DNA of 64,000 nucleotides from Nitrospirota bacterium. GTDB lineage: Bacteria > Nitrospirota > Thermodesulfovibrionia > Thermodesulfovibrionales > UBA6898. Every line of letters starts with the position of its first letter. The stretch's first letter is position 1. A program made the translations under genes and the position numbers. The stretch lies in the NCBI GenBank assembly GCA_021783515.1, contig JAJXTV010000017.1:1-64000 (forward strand). Direction: 5' to 3'. Positions 16,465 to 25,331 of the stretch are shown here, one piece after another. The notes under the pieces are model-generated. The model was not told where the DNA came from. It made no database searches and worked only from the letters and a program-made list of their open reading frames with translations.

Positions 16465-18528
16465 TCACCCTTTCAGCTTTCCGTACATCCTCGCGTTCTC
16501 GATCGCAATGCCGCCCTGCTCGGCAAGGGCGACGGCGAAGGCGATCTCTTCCGGGGCGAACTCCCTGAATTCGCCGGTGAGAAGCCGCATGATGCCGATG
16601 ATCTTCTTCCTGACGACGATCGGCACAACGAGGATGCTCTTGATTCCTTCTTCCTTCGCCGCATCGCGGTAGGATATCCTGGGGTCGGTCGTGGCGTCGT
16701 AGATAGCAAGCGGCTCCCCCCCGAGCGCAAGGGAGATGCTCTCCTCGGCATCCACCGGCCCGCGCTGCAGATATTTTCCGCTGAGACCGTATGCGGCGGC
16801 GAGTTCGAGCTTCTTCCCCGTCTCGTCGAGGAGCCTGATCGTCGCGGCCTTGGCCTGCATGATTTCGGGTATCTTTCTGACGATCAGCGGGAGGATCTCC
16901 TGTATGTCGAGTGTCGAGCTCACCGCCTTTGAGACCTCCTGTATCGCCTTCAGGTACTGCATCTCCCGGCATTGCAGCTCGTACATGCGGGCGTTTTCGA
17001 TCGCGGTGCCGCATTGCTCCGCGAGCGAGGCGGCAAAGGCTATTTCGTCCTCCGAAAAATGTCTCGGCCAGCCGGTCAGGAGCCTCATCACGCCGATCAC
17101 CTTCCCGTGGGCGCTGATCGGGAGCGTCAGGATGCTCTTGATGCCCTCCTCCGCCGCCTCCCTGCGGTACCGTATCCGGCTGTCGCTCGATACGTCATAG
17201 ATGGCGACCGGCTTTTCGTTCAGCGCCTCGATCACGTTCTCTTCGGCGTCGACCGGGCCCCTGTTCAGGTACCGTTCGCTGAGGCCGGAGGAGGAGGCCA
17301 GATGAAGCTTCTTCCCCGTGCTGTCGAGGAGCCTGATCGTGACGGCCTTCAGGTTCATCACCTCCGGGATTTTTCTGACGATGAGGTCGAGGACCTCGCT
17401 GACATTGAGCGTCGAGCTCACCGTTTTGGTGACCGACTGAAATACGTTCAGATATTCCCTCTCCTTCGACAGGCTCTTTTCGAACATGCGCGCGTTCATG
17501 ATCGCGATCGCCGCCTGCTCCGCGATCGCCGCGACGAACTTCATGTCTTCCTCCGAGTATTCGATCGGCTCGGCGGTATACATCCTCAGCACGCCGATCA
17601 CTTCGGCATTAAAGCGCAGGGGGATCGAGAGGATGCTCCTGATGCCCTCCCGCTCCGCCTCCTTCCGGTATTTCGCGCCTCTGTCCGCCGTGATATCGTA
17701 AATCGATACCGTCTTGCCGGCAAGCGCGTCGTCGATGCTCGCATCGTACGCGACCGGGCCCTTGTTCACATAGCCGCGGCTCAGTCCGTGAGAGGCGGCG
17801 AGTTCGAGCTGATTGGTCTCCCTGTTCAGGAGCCTCAGCAGGCTCGCCTTGACGTTCATGACCTTCACGACGTTCGTCACGATCAACTTCAGCACCTCGT
17901 CAAGCGAGAGGCTCGTACTGATCGCCTTGCATATATTCTGATAATTTTCCAGATAGATCTTCTTCGAAAATATCTTCTCGGCGCAGGCCGGGCACATGGA
18001 ATGGGTGAAGTCGCCAAAGCCCTCCCCGGTGAGAAACGCCTCCAGCTGCTCCCAGGTGTCGGCCTCTTTCCTGATCTTCTTGCACCACCCGCAGATCGGG
18101 ATAAGGCGGTCGAGCTTTTCGGTCCTGAGCTGAAACGGCCTGAGCCCCTTGAAGGCCGAAACGTCCCTGAATGCGATGATCGCGCCGGATATCTTCTTCC
18201 CGGCAAAAAGAGGCGAGATATGCTCCTCGACGAGGACCTTTCTGCCGTCCTTCGCCCTGAGGAAAAGGTTTCTCTGAAGAGGCTCCTCGTCCATCCCGGC
18301 GGTCAGCGGGCAGCCCGAATCGCAGAGCGCGTTGCCCCTTTCGTCCTCGTGCCGAAGGAGATCGCAATAGCAGTTCTGCCCCACCATCTCCGCCGGCTGA
18401 TACCCGGTGATCCGGGCAGCGCCTTTGTTCCAGTAGAGTATCTTCCTGTTGCCGCCGACCACATAGACCCCGTCGGCGATATTGTCGAGCACCTCGGCGC
18501 AAAATCTCGTCTTTTTGTCGAACACCAT
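16465..18528 (-). CDS. PAS domain, Cys cassette and three tandem GAF domains; no output domain
   Basis: 687 residues from ATG 18528. A PAS domain (about 8-125) is followed by a Cys cassette with CGWCKKIR at 146-153 and MCPACAEK at 178-185, probably metal-binding. Three GAF domains follow (about 209-345, 375-515, 545-685), obvious internal duplicates: each carries a version of HGLSRGYVNKGPV / SGLSERYLNRGPVDAEE / YGLSGKYLQRGPVDAEE. There is no kinase, GGDEF, EAL or HD domain, so it must act through a partner. AAAGG lies about 9 bases upstream; an in-frame ATG at 18561 is possible. It is divergent from the HD gene across an AT-rich promoter region. Confidence 0.88.
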   Translation of the reverse strand: MVFDKKTRFCAEVLDNIADGVYVVGGNRKILYWNKGAARITGYQPAEMVGQNCYCDLLRHEDERGNALCDSGCPLTAGMDEEPLQRNLFLRAKDGRKVLVEEHISPLFAGKKISGAIIAFRDVSAFKGLRPFQLRTEKLDRLIPICGWCKKIRKEADTWEQLEAFLTGEGFGDFTHSMCPACAEKIFSKKIYLENYQNICKAISTSLSLDEVLKLIVTNVVKVMNVKASLLRLLNRETNQLELAASHGLSRGYVNKGPVAYDASIDDALAGKTVSIYDITADRGAKYRKEAEREGIRSILSIPLRFNAEVIGVLRMYTAEPIEYSEEDMKFVAAIAEQAAIAIMNARMFEKSLSKEREYLNVFQSVTKTVSSTLNVSEVLDLIVRKIPEVMNLKAVTIRLLDSTGKKLHLASSSGLSERYLNRGPVDAEENVIEALNEKPVAIYDVSSDSRIRYRREAAEEGIKSILTLPISAHGKVIGVMRLLTGWPRHFSEDEIAFAASLAEQCGTAIENARMYELQCREMQYLKAIQEVSKAVSSTLDIQEILPLIVRKIPEIMQAKAATIRLLDETGKKLELAAAYGLSGKYLQRGPVDAEESISLALGGEPLAIYDATTDPRISYRDAAKEEGIKSILVVPIVVRKKIIGIMRLLTGEFREFAPEEIAFAVALAEQGGIAIENARMYGKLKG

Positions 18529-18615
18529 AGCCAGGCCTTTCAGAAAAATATAGGAAAACAACCCCCGGAAATTATTATAATTATATATGAAACCGGCCGT
18601 CAGGGGATTTTTTTA

Positions 18616-19374
18616 TTGAAAGGGCAAATTTATCCGGCTCTGAAAGAAAAGGCGACGAGGGTGGCCCGTCAGATCGGAGCGCCCTCTTTTTACCGGGACC
18701 ATGGCAGCGAGATCGAGCGGTCGGCTGCTTCGCTGGCCGGCAACGAGCTGTTTGCGAAATGCCGCTCCCTTCTCGGCAGCGCAACGCTGCATCCCGCCCA
18801 CGGGATAGAACATTGTGAGAAGGTGGCGGTCGAGGCCGGCGCGATACTTCGGATCGAGAGAGGCAGAAGACATCCTGGCGTTGCAGACACGGACGGCCTT
18901 GTGCTCTGCGCCCAGATTGCCGGCATCCTGCACGATATCAAGCGAAACGAGCACAATCATACGACAAAGGGAAGCATCGAGGCAGAAAAGATCCTGGGGG
19001 GATTCGATTTGAAAGAGAGATATAAACGGTACGTCGCCGCCGCGATCAGGAACCATGAGGCGTTCAGGGAGGTGCTTCCTTCGGAAGACGAAGAGGCAAA
19101 GCTCGTCAGCGACTCTCTCTACGACGCGGACAAGTTCCGGTGGGGGCCGGACAACTTTACCACCACGCTCTGGCTGATCGTAGAATCAGCGGGCACGCCG
19201 GTCGAAAGGCTGCATGCCACCTTCCTCGAAAAGATGGAGGGCGTCAGAAGGATCAAGGAGACATTCAGGACCGACACGGGCAGAAGGTACGGCCCTGAAT
19301 TCATAGACTTCGGGATAGAGATCGGCAACGAGATCTTTCATGATATGGAAAATCTGATAAGGAGCAGAAAATGA
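18616..19374 (+). CDS. HD-domain phosphohydrolase
   Basis: 252 residues read from TTG 18616, preceded by AGGGGA at suitable distance; there is no ATG or GTG near the conserved start. HD-type metal ligands are visible as HPAHGIEHCEKV (His), AGILHDIKRNEH (His-Asp) and the later AIRNHEAF and LYDADKF (Asp). Substrate unknown; HD hydrolases of this size act on nucleotides or related phosphates. Its stop overlaps the ribF start as ATGA, so the two are translationally coupled. A 10-codon frame starting at ATG 18587 ends in TGA overlapping this TTG and could couple translation. The open frame further upstream is antisense to the GAF gene. Confidence 0.8.
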   Translation: MKGQIYPALKEKATRVARQIGAPSFYRDHGSEIERSAASLAGNELFAKCRSLLGSATLHPAHGIEHCEKVAVEAGAILRIERGRRHPGVADTDGLVLCAQIAGILHDIKRNEHNHTTKGSIEAEKILGGFDLKERYKRYVAAAIRNHEAFREVLPSEDEEAKLVSDSLYDADKFRWGPDNFTTTLWLIVESAGTPVERLHATFLEKMEGVRRIKETFRTDTGRRYGPEFIDFGIEIGNEIFHDMENLIRSRK

Positions 19375-20321
19375 TCCTGATTACCGATCTGAGTCGAATC
19401 GAAAGAACATTCGACAGGAGCATCATCACGCTCGGGAATTTCGACGGCGTCCATATGGGCCACCAGGAGCTGGTCCGGATGGTGATCCGGCGGGCGAAGG
19501 AGACCGGCGCGGCAAGCATGGTCGTGACCTTCAGGCCGCATCCTTTGAAAATACTGGCCCCCGAGAAATGCCCTCCGCTGATAAGCATTTACGAAGAGAA
19601 GATACGGCTCTTCGAGAAGTTGGGCATCGATGTCCTCGTAAAGATCCCTTTCACCGTCGAATTCGCGGCGATGACCCCCGAGGACTTTGTGAAAAACATT
19701 CTCTGCGACTCGCTCGGGGCAAAGGAGATATTCGTCGGGTACAACTATCGTTTCGGAAAGGGCCGAAAGGGAGACGTTAAGACACTGAGAGCGCTCGGAG
19801 AGCGATACGGCTTCACCGTCAGGGAAGTCGAGCAGATATCGCTCGATGGGGAGGTGATCAGCAGTACGAAGATCAGGCACCTCCTCAGGGAAGGCGACGT
19901 CGAACATGCGGCAAAACTGCTCGGAAGGACCTATGCGATCACCGGCATCGTCGTAAGGGGAGACGGCAGGGGAAAGGGGCTCGGATTTCCGACCGCAAAC
20001 ATCGCGCCTAAACATGCGATCATCCCGTCCCACGGGGTCTATGCGGTGAGGCTGTTCGTGCGGGACAGGCTCTATGACGGCATCGCCAACATCGGGATGA
20101 GGCCGACATTCGACAAAAAGGCCCTTGCGATCGAAGTCCATGTCTTCGACTTTAACGAGGACGTCTACGGCGAGGACATTTCGCTCTACTTCATAAGGAA
20201 GATACGAGAGGAGAAGAAGTTCGGGAGCGTGGAAGCGCTGGTCGGGCAGATACGGACCGATATCGGCGCGGCAAAGGGAATTCTGGCCTTGCGGCCTTCC
20301 GACGAAGCGGTCACAATCTGA
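19371..20321 (+). CDS. ribF: Bifunctional riboflavin kinase / FAD synthetase
   Basis: 316 residues. The N-terminal nucleotidyltransferase domain shows LGNFDGVHMGHQELV and FVGYNYRFGKGRKGD, with ISSTKIRHLLREG as its later motif. The C-terminal flavokinase domain shows GIVVRGDGRGKGLGFPTANI and HGVYAVRLFV. It phosphorylates riboflavin to FMN and adenylates FMN to FAD. Overlap with the HD gene upstream and a 57-base gap before the APS-kinase-like gene suggest a three-gene plus-strand operon. Confidence 0.97.
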   Translation: MILITDLSRIERTFDRSIITLGNFDGVHMGHQELVRMVIRRAKETGAASMVVTFRPHPLKILAPEKCPPLISIYEEKIRLFEKLGIDVLVKIPFTVEFAAMTPEDFVKNILCDSLGAKEIFVGYNYRFGKGRKGDVKTLRALGERYGFTVREVEQISLDGEVISSTKIRHLLREGDVEHAAKLLGRTYAITGIVVRGDGRGKGLGFPTANIAPKHAIIPSHGVYAVRLFVRDRLYDGIANIGMRPTFDKKALAIEVHVFDFNEDVYGEDISLYFIRKIREEKKFGSVEALVGQIRTDIGAAKGILALRPSDEAVTI

Positions 20322-20378
20322 CGCTCATACGCACAACCGGGTCTTGCCATTCCCTCCGCAAACGGATAAGCTTTCTCT

Positions 20379-20915
20379 ATGAGCGGAATCGCGATATGGA
20401 TAACCGGCCTTCCCGGAAGCGGAAAGAGCACAGTCGCCGACGCCTTCAAAGAAGGGCATCCGGAGTTTCTGGTCCTCCGCATGGACGAGATGCGAAAGGT
20501 CGTCACCCCCGCGCCTTCCTATTCCGATGCCGAGAGGGAGCTCCTCTACCGCAGCCTCGTCTTTCTCGCAAAGAAGCTCTCGGAAGCCGGCCATGACGTC
20601 GTGATCGACGCCACCGGCAACATCAGACGATGGCGGAAACTGGCGCGCGAGCTCATCCCCGGATTCATCGAGGTCTATCTCAAATGCGGGCTCGAGACAT
20701 GCAGGGCCCGGGAGGCACAGAGGCTCAATACCCACGGCGCTCCGAAGGATATTTATGCAAAGGGAGAGCAGGGGGCGCCGGTGCCCGGAGTGAATGCGCC
20801 CTATGAGGAGCCGCTAAGCCCGGAGCTCGCCATCGACGTGGAACGCACAACGGCGGGGGATGCTGCGGATGAAATCGGGCGGTTTCTGAAGAAGAAAAAG
20901 AATTGTAGCGGATAA
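20379..20915 (+). CDS. Adenylylsulfate kinase-like P-loop kinase
   Basis: 178 residues. The Walker A motif GLPGSGKST is at 10-18. VVIDATGNIRRWRKLARE matches the CysC substrate-binding core, and KGEQGAPVPGVNAPYEEPLS resembles the CysC lid region ending in the typical PYE.P. The lid is degenerate and no sulfate-assimilation partner is encoded nearby, so the substrate could be APS or another small molecule. It follows ribF, and its stop codon lies inside a strong hairpin. Confidence 0.85.
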   Translation: MSGIAIWITGLPGSGKSTVADAFKEGHPEFLVLRMDEMRKVVTPAPSYSDAERELLYRSLVFLAKKLSEAGHDVVIDATGNIRRWRKLARELIPGFIEVYLKCGLETCRAREAQRLNTHGAPKDIYAKGEQGAPVPGVNAPYEEPLSPELAIDVERTTAGDAADEIGRFLKKKKNCSG

Positions 20916-20945
20916 GGCGGCGCCTTGGTCCCGCCCTATCCGCTA
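20906..20945 (+). terminator. Hairpin overlapping the 3' end of the APS-kinase-like gene
   Basis: Arms TAGCGGATAAGGCGG and CCGCCCTATCCGCTA pair over 15 bp with one mismatch around a 10-base loop. No T-run follows. It probably marks the end of the HD-ribF-kinase operon. Confidence 0.5.
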
Positions 20946-21072
20946 TCGCGCCATCAGTGAGGCTGCGTGTCTGCGCGAGGGCGGCAGGGGCCGCACCAGG
21001 GTAATAGCCCCTCCGCTTCCCGGCAGATATCATCCGCTTGCCCGGATCAGTCTCCCATGACGTCTCAGACTT

Positions 21073-21663
21073 TTACTGAAATACCGCCGGAGTCGTGCCC
21101 ATGTCGGGCATGGAATCTATCCGTCCGGTGTATGAACACTGTCCGATCTCACGCGCGCTTTCGAACCAGAAAGCGAACTTCCCCGAATATCCATTCAGCA
21201 GAGAAACCGGCACGGTCACCTGCATGCCCTCCGAAAGAAACGTCACATCGTATGAGCCCACGCTGTCCCAATGCGTCGTGGCGCTGTTGTACTGAAGGAC
21301 ATTCGCCTTGCTCCCCAGACAGGCAGACCCCATTTCGATGATATATTCTCCTCCGATAAGTCCCGCATCGGTGGAATCGCCGGTAGCAGGGTTCATGTCC
21401 ATATCCATCACAATGTCGACGTCGCTGAGCAGCGGATCAAAGTCCCCGGGGGCCAATTTTACTGTAATCGTCAGGTTGTCACCCGCCTGCTCGATAGTGG
21501 CGGAGGTGAGGTCCGCCTTGCTTCCCGCATCAACATCGCCAGCCGGATCGGTTACGGAGACCTGCTTGTTCGCCACCTTCCCTCCGTCGCTACCGCCGCA
21601 GCCGGCGGCAAATCCCGCAAAGACCATCATAAGAAATGCGCTGAACACCCTTGCCTTTTCCAT
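21073..21663 (-). CDS. Hypothetical lipoprotein
   Basis: 196 residues. A lipoprotein signal with lipobox GFAAGC (Cys at 22) precedes a Gly/Ser linker and a beta-rich domain (ATIEQAGDNLTITVKLAPGD, DIVMDMDMNPATGDSTDAG). The Asp-rich DPAGDVDAGSKAD and MDMNPATGD stretches could bind calcium. ATG 21663 follows AAGGAGGGG. It is a single gene in a well-spaced position. No family recognised; likely envelope-anchored. Confidence 0.82.
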   Translation of the reverse strand: MEKARVFSAFLMMVFAGFAAGCGGSDGGKVANKQVSVTDPAGDVDAGSKADLTSATIEQAGDNLTITVKLAPGDFDPLLSDVDIVMDMDMNPATGDSTDAGLIGGEYIIEMGSACLGSKANVLQYNSATTHWDSVGSYDVTFLSEGMQVTVPVSLLNGYSGKFAFWFESAREIGQCSYTGRIDSMPDMGTTPAVFQ

Positions 21664-21739
21664 GAGATCCCCTCCTTTTTTTCAGATAATACCTTTATAC
21701 AACATTGTGTTGACGTGAGTCAACGGAATAAGGTGGCTC

Positions 21740-21946
21740 CTACCAGGTCAGAGAAAGGAGGCAGCTGATGTCGGACTGCAGGCGGTTGAATTTGCACTTG
21801 ATCACCATGCATTGCTCGGAGCGGTAGCAGAACCCGCCCTTGATCACCACGTGAACGCTGACGCCGGTCACTTCGCGGTGGGGACAGGGGATATGCAGCT
21901 TTCCCGTCGACTCTGAGAAATGCTTTTCGAGATAGGAATCCTTCAC
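21740..21946 (-). CDS. Small Cys-containing hypothetical protein
   Basis: 68 residues read from GTG 21946, with a stop codon just two codons upstream, so this is the only start available. Cys residues are in IPCPHREVTG, GFCYRSEQCMVIKCKFN and ISCLLS; the CYRSEQC pair could bind a metal. AAGGT abuts the start codon, which is unusually close for a ribosome-binding site. It lies downstream of lptD on the same strand with a 40-base gap. Possibly real, but no family is recognised. Confidence 0.45.
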   Translation of the reverse strand: MKDSYLEKHFSESTGKLHIPCPHREVTGVSVHVVIKGGFCYRSEQCMVIKCKFNRLQSDISCLLSLTW

Positions 21947-21986
21947 ACCTTATTTTCCAATACCGCCCTCCGGAATATCAAGAGCC

Positions 21987-24017
21987 TCACAGCGTCGGCG
22001 AATAGCCCGGGACCCCCGTCGGAGATTTTGTGGAAAGCCCGGTAAGATCGAACATCACCTTCATCGTAAAGTCGCCGGTCGTCTTTACCGCCTCCAGCCG
22101 GAGGCCCCAGCACTGCCGCTTGTACCGGAGGGTGAGGGTCATGTCCCGCAGCCCTTCCCCTTTTGCGTCATACCACATCTGGCCCCCCACCTGCACCGAA
22201 CGATGCAGATTCACGTCGACGGAAGCGGTATACATAAGCACGTCCTCTTTCCTGTCATATCTCTCGCCGACCGCCACGCCGGCATTGAAGACCCTGAACC
22301 GCACGCTGGAGGTGACAGTCTCGATCCTTCGGGTATTGAAGTCATACGTCGCCTCCATCATAAGGGGAAGGGGCGCAGTGAGGTTCAGATCGAGCTTGAA
22401 CGGCTGCCAGATCCTTCCGCTATAGGTGTCGAGCGGCTGAGTCAGCCGGATCACGAAGACTTCCCTCCCGCGGACGATACCCCGGTTCAGAAGGCTCAGC
22501 TCGACATCCGAGGTCTTCCCGTAAAGCTCCGCCGAATCGAAGACAGGGAGATTATTCTCCGAGCTGTAGATGAAATGATACCTGATCGACGGCTCGATAA
22601 TATGGGTAAAGGCTGAGTATTTCCTATATAGTCTCGTATGCGCGGTCGCGTCGTACTCGAACGCCGCCCGCTGCAAGGTTTTGCCGGGATCCTGCTCCCC
22701 GTAAAAGGCGTATGCCGTCTCCCTGAGCCCCACCGACTGGGCCAGAACAACGTCGCTTCCGACCGAATGGAGAAGTTTCGGATAGATATCCACCCGGCCG
22801 GCGGATTCGCCCTTCTCGCTCCAGAAATTCGACGTGCTCAGGGCGGCTGAATACATCACGCCCCCGAGGGGAGTATAATTCAGCACGTATCCGACCTCGG
22901 GAAGCCTTTCCGGAACGATGGCGGTATCGTTCTGAAGGTCCTGGCCGTACTGACCGAGGAAGTAGAGGCGGGAGTTGCCGAGCGGCAGGTTGAATTCTCC
23001 CACCGAATCGAGATAGCGCAGGATCTTGACGTCCCGCCGCGAGCTGTATTCCCTGTAGAAGTCTTTCAGGTTGACGTAGTTGACATCAAGATACCCCCCC
23101 GGCCCGTCTGCACGGCGGTTCTCATAGAGCCCCCTCACCTCCCAAAAATCCTCGCTGAGTTCGGTGTCCTTGATATGGTAGGTCCAGAGGTTACCGCTGC
23201 CTCCGCCCGGCTCGATAAAACGGTATTCGAGCCCCGTCCCGATGCCGCGCTTGCTGAAAGCGTCGAGCACGACGGTGGCGTCCCGGTTTTCGGAGATGTT
23301 CCAGTAGAAAGGGACGCTGAGCAAAAACCCCCGGGTGCTGCTGCTGCCAACCAGCGGCATCAGTAAACCGGTCTGTCTCTCCTTGATCAGCGACGCCCAT
23401 AAGTACGGGGTATAGAAGACGGGGACGTCCTTGATCCGGAAGGTCGTGTCGCGCGAGGTGAGCCGTTTGTCGACGACGGCATTGACCTCCTTCCCCTTGA
23501 AGCACCAGGCGGGGACCGGCGCATCGCAGGTGGTGAAGGTGGCATCGGGACTGAAATAGTAGTCTTCCCCGCGTTTCTCTATCTTGTCCCCTGAGATATG
23601 ATAGTTATACTTCCTGTAAAAGATTTCGGCATCAAAGAGTGTTCCCGTCTTCGCATCGACGTTCATCTCCGCCTTCGCCGCCTTGATTGAAGTCTCGGGG
23701 TCCTGGTAGGTGAAGGCGCCCGGAATCACCGCTTCGGACGTATCTTCGTAATAGATGATCTCGTCCCCCCTGACAACCGCTCCCGCCCTTTCGAGCACGG
23801 CCGAGCCGGTGGCGACATATTTTTTCGTCTGGCCGAAGTATTCCATCCTGTCTGCGGTGATGACCGTCCCCGGCTCCTCGGCAAAACAGCTCAGCGTGAA
23901 AACGGAAAGGCAACCAGTGAATAGTGAAACAAGAACAAGAAAGAAGCAGGGGGCATTCCACTTATCGCCGCTTATTCTGCCTCCTTCGCCCTTTTCCTTT
24001 AACTTTTCACTTTTCAC
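21987..24017 (-). CDS. lptD: LPS-assembly protein LptD (OstA)
   Basis: 676 residues. After a hydrophobic segment (about 25-42) the N-terminal OstA/LptA-like domain begins (VITADRMEYFGQTKKYVATG, DEIIYYEDTSEAVIPGAFTY). The long C-terminal part alternates like an outer-membrane beta-barrel. It forms, with LptE, the outer-membrane gate that inserts lipopolysaccharide; no lptE is visible here. The only in-frame start near the signal is GTG 24017, 4 bases past the folC stop. The first 20 residues are Lys/Glu/Gly-rich and unlike a normal signal peptide, so the exact start is uncertain. Confidence 0.92.
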   Translation of the reverse strand: MKSEKLKEKGEGGRISGDKWNAPCFFLVLVSLFTGCLSVFTLSCFAEEPGTVITADRMEYFGQTKKYVATGSAVLERAGAVVRGDEIIYYEDTSEAVIPGAFTYQDPETSIKAAKAEMNVDAKTGTLFDAEIFYRKYNYHISGDKIEKRGEDYYFSPDATFTTCDAPVPAWCFKGKEVNAVVDKRLTSRDTTFRIKDVPVFYTPYLWASLIKERQTGLLMPLVGSSSTRGFLLSVPFYWNISENRDATVVLDAFSKRGIGTGLEYRFIEPGGGSGNLWTYHIKDTELSEDFWEVRGLYENRRADGPGGYLDVNYVNLKDFYREYSSRRDVKILRYLDSVGEFNLPLGNSRLYFLGQYGQDLQNDTAIVPERLPEVGYVLNYTPLGGVMYSAALSTSNFWSEKGESAGRVDIYPKLLHSVGSDVVLAQSVGLRETAYAFYGEQDPGKTLQRAAFEYDATAHTRLYRKYSAFTHIIEPSIRYHFIYSSENNLPVFDSAELYGKTSDVELSLLNRGIVRGREVFVIRLTQPLDTYSGRIWQPFKLDLNLTAPLPLMMEATYDFNTRRIETVTSSVRFRVFNAGVAVGERYDRKEDVLMYTASVDVNLHRSVQVGGQMWYDAKGEGLRDMTLTLRYKRQCWGLRLEAVKTTGDFTMKVMFDLTGLSTKSPTGVPGYSPTL

Positions 24018-24023
24018 TATTTT

Positions 24024-25331
24024 TCATTCCCTCAGCCGCGTGAGTACTCCCTTGCTTCCGAGGTATTCCTTCGCCTCTCCGATCGTATAGAACGACCCCG
24101 TAATGACGATCAGTTCTCCGGAATGCCGGAGTTCTTCCGCCTTGACGATCGCCTCCGCGACACCCGGCGCGACGATCGAGGCATACCCCGCCTTTGCCGC
24201 TGCCGCGGCCAGCCTTTCCGGCGGGGCCGCCCTGCCGTATGCCGGAGCACAGAAGAGGATCTCGGAGGCCAGGGGAAGAAGAGGCCCGATCAGGCCCTCG
24301 ATATCCTTGTCCCCCATCGCGCCCATCACCAGTATTATCTTCCCGTATGCAGACAGCGCGATCTTCTTCAGGTTTTCGGCGAGAACCGCAGCGGCCTGGG
24401 GATTATGCGCCGCGTCGATAAGGACAGGGGGGTCGTCCCTTACAAGCTCGAGCCTCCCCGGCCAGCGCACCCCCGCCAGCCCCTTCCGCACATCGAGCTG
24501 CCGGCCCGGAAATCCCCCGGACACCACCTCGACCGTCTTCACTGCGAGGGAGGCGTTCATCGCCTGAAAGTCCCCGGCAAGCGGCACGGCGAGTCTCCGG
24601 TGCCTCCGGGCCCCTGAATAGTGAAACGTGATTCCTTCAAGCGACTCCGAAGCGAGTTCGGCGGTGAACTCTCGCCCGAAGGCAAAGAGCCCGGAGCCCG
24701 TTTCCTCAGCCTTCCGGGCGATCACCTCCGCCGCCTCCGCATCCTGCGCGGCAGACACGACCGGGACTCCAGGCTTGACGATACCCGCTTTTTCTCCCGC
24801 GATCTCGCGCAGGGTCCGGCCGAGAAAATCGCAGTGATCGAGCCCGATCCTCGTGATGACCGAGACCTCCGGGGCGATCACATTCGTTGCATCGAGCCTT
24901 CCTCCCAGGCCGGTCTCGACAACCGCCCATTCGACCTTCCTGTCCCTGAAATGAAGAAACGCCATTGCGGTGACCACCTCGAAGAACGTCGGCGAAAAAT
25001 CCTCGATCCTCCCGGCCGCCTCCCTCACCCTTTCCGCAAGGGAAATCACCTCCTCTTCGGCAATCTCCTGCCCGTCGATCCGGATCCTTTCCGTAAAACT
25101 GATAAGATGAGGAGAGGTGAAGAGCCCCGTCCTCACACCGGCGGTCCTCAGGACCGACTCGATCATCGCGGAGGTCGAACCCTTCCCGTTCGTCCCTGCA
25201 ACATGGACCGTCCGGAACGAATGCTGCGGGCACCCAAAGACCGACATGAGCGTCCGGATGTTGTCGAGGCCGAACTTCATCCCGTACTGCTGAAGCCCGT
25301 AGAGGTATTCGATCGTCCGCTCGTAACTCAT
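24024..25331 (-). CDS. folC: Dihydrofolate synthase / folylpolyglutamate synthase
   Basis: 435 residues. VAGTNGKGSTSAMIESVLR is the ATP P-loop, GLFTSPHLISFTERIRIDG the folate loop, and VVETGLGGRLDATN the conserved Mur-ligase-type motif; ITRIGLDHCDFLGRTLREIA supplies the metal-binding His. The protein adds glutamate to dihydropteroate and then extends the tail of tetrahydrofolate. ATG 25331 overlaps the accD stop as ATGA, giving the frequent accD-folC operon. Confidence 0.97.
   Translation of the reverse strand: MSYERTIEYLYGLQQYGMKFGLDNIRTLMSVFGCPQHSFRTVHVAGTNGKGSTSAMIESVLRTAGVRTGLFTSPHLISFTERIRIDGQEIAEEEVISLAERVREAAGRIEDFSPTFFEVVTAMAFLHFRDRKVEWAVVETGLGGRLDATNVIAPEVSVITRIGLDHCDFLGRTLREIAGEKAGIVKPGVPVVSAAQDAEAAEVIARKAEETGSGLFAFGREFTAELASESLEGITFHYSGARRHRRLAVPLAGDFQAMNASLAVKTVEVVSGGFPGRQLDVRKGLAGVRWPGRLELVRDDPPVLIDAAHNPQAAAVLAENLKKIALSAYGKIILVMGAMGDKDIEGLIGPLLPLASEILFCAPAYGRAAPPERLAAAAAKAGYASIVAPGVAEAIVKAEELRHSGELIVITGSFYTIGEAKEYLGSKGVLTRLRE

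Noticed and set aside
16972-18615. Open frame upstream of the HD-domain gene
   Set aside because: It runs antisense through the PAS-GAF gene; the protein-like sequence begins only at TTG 18616.
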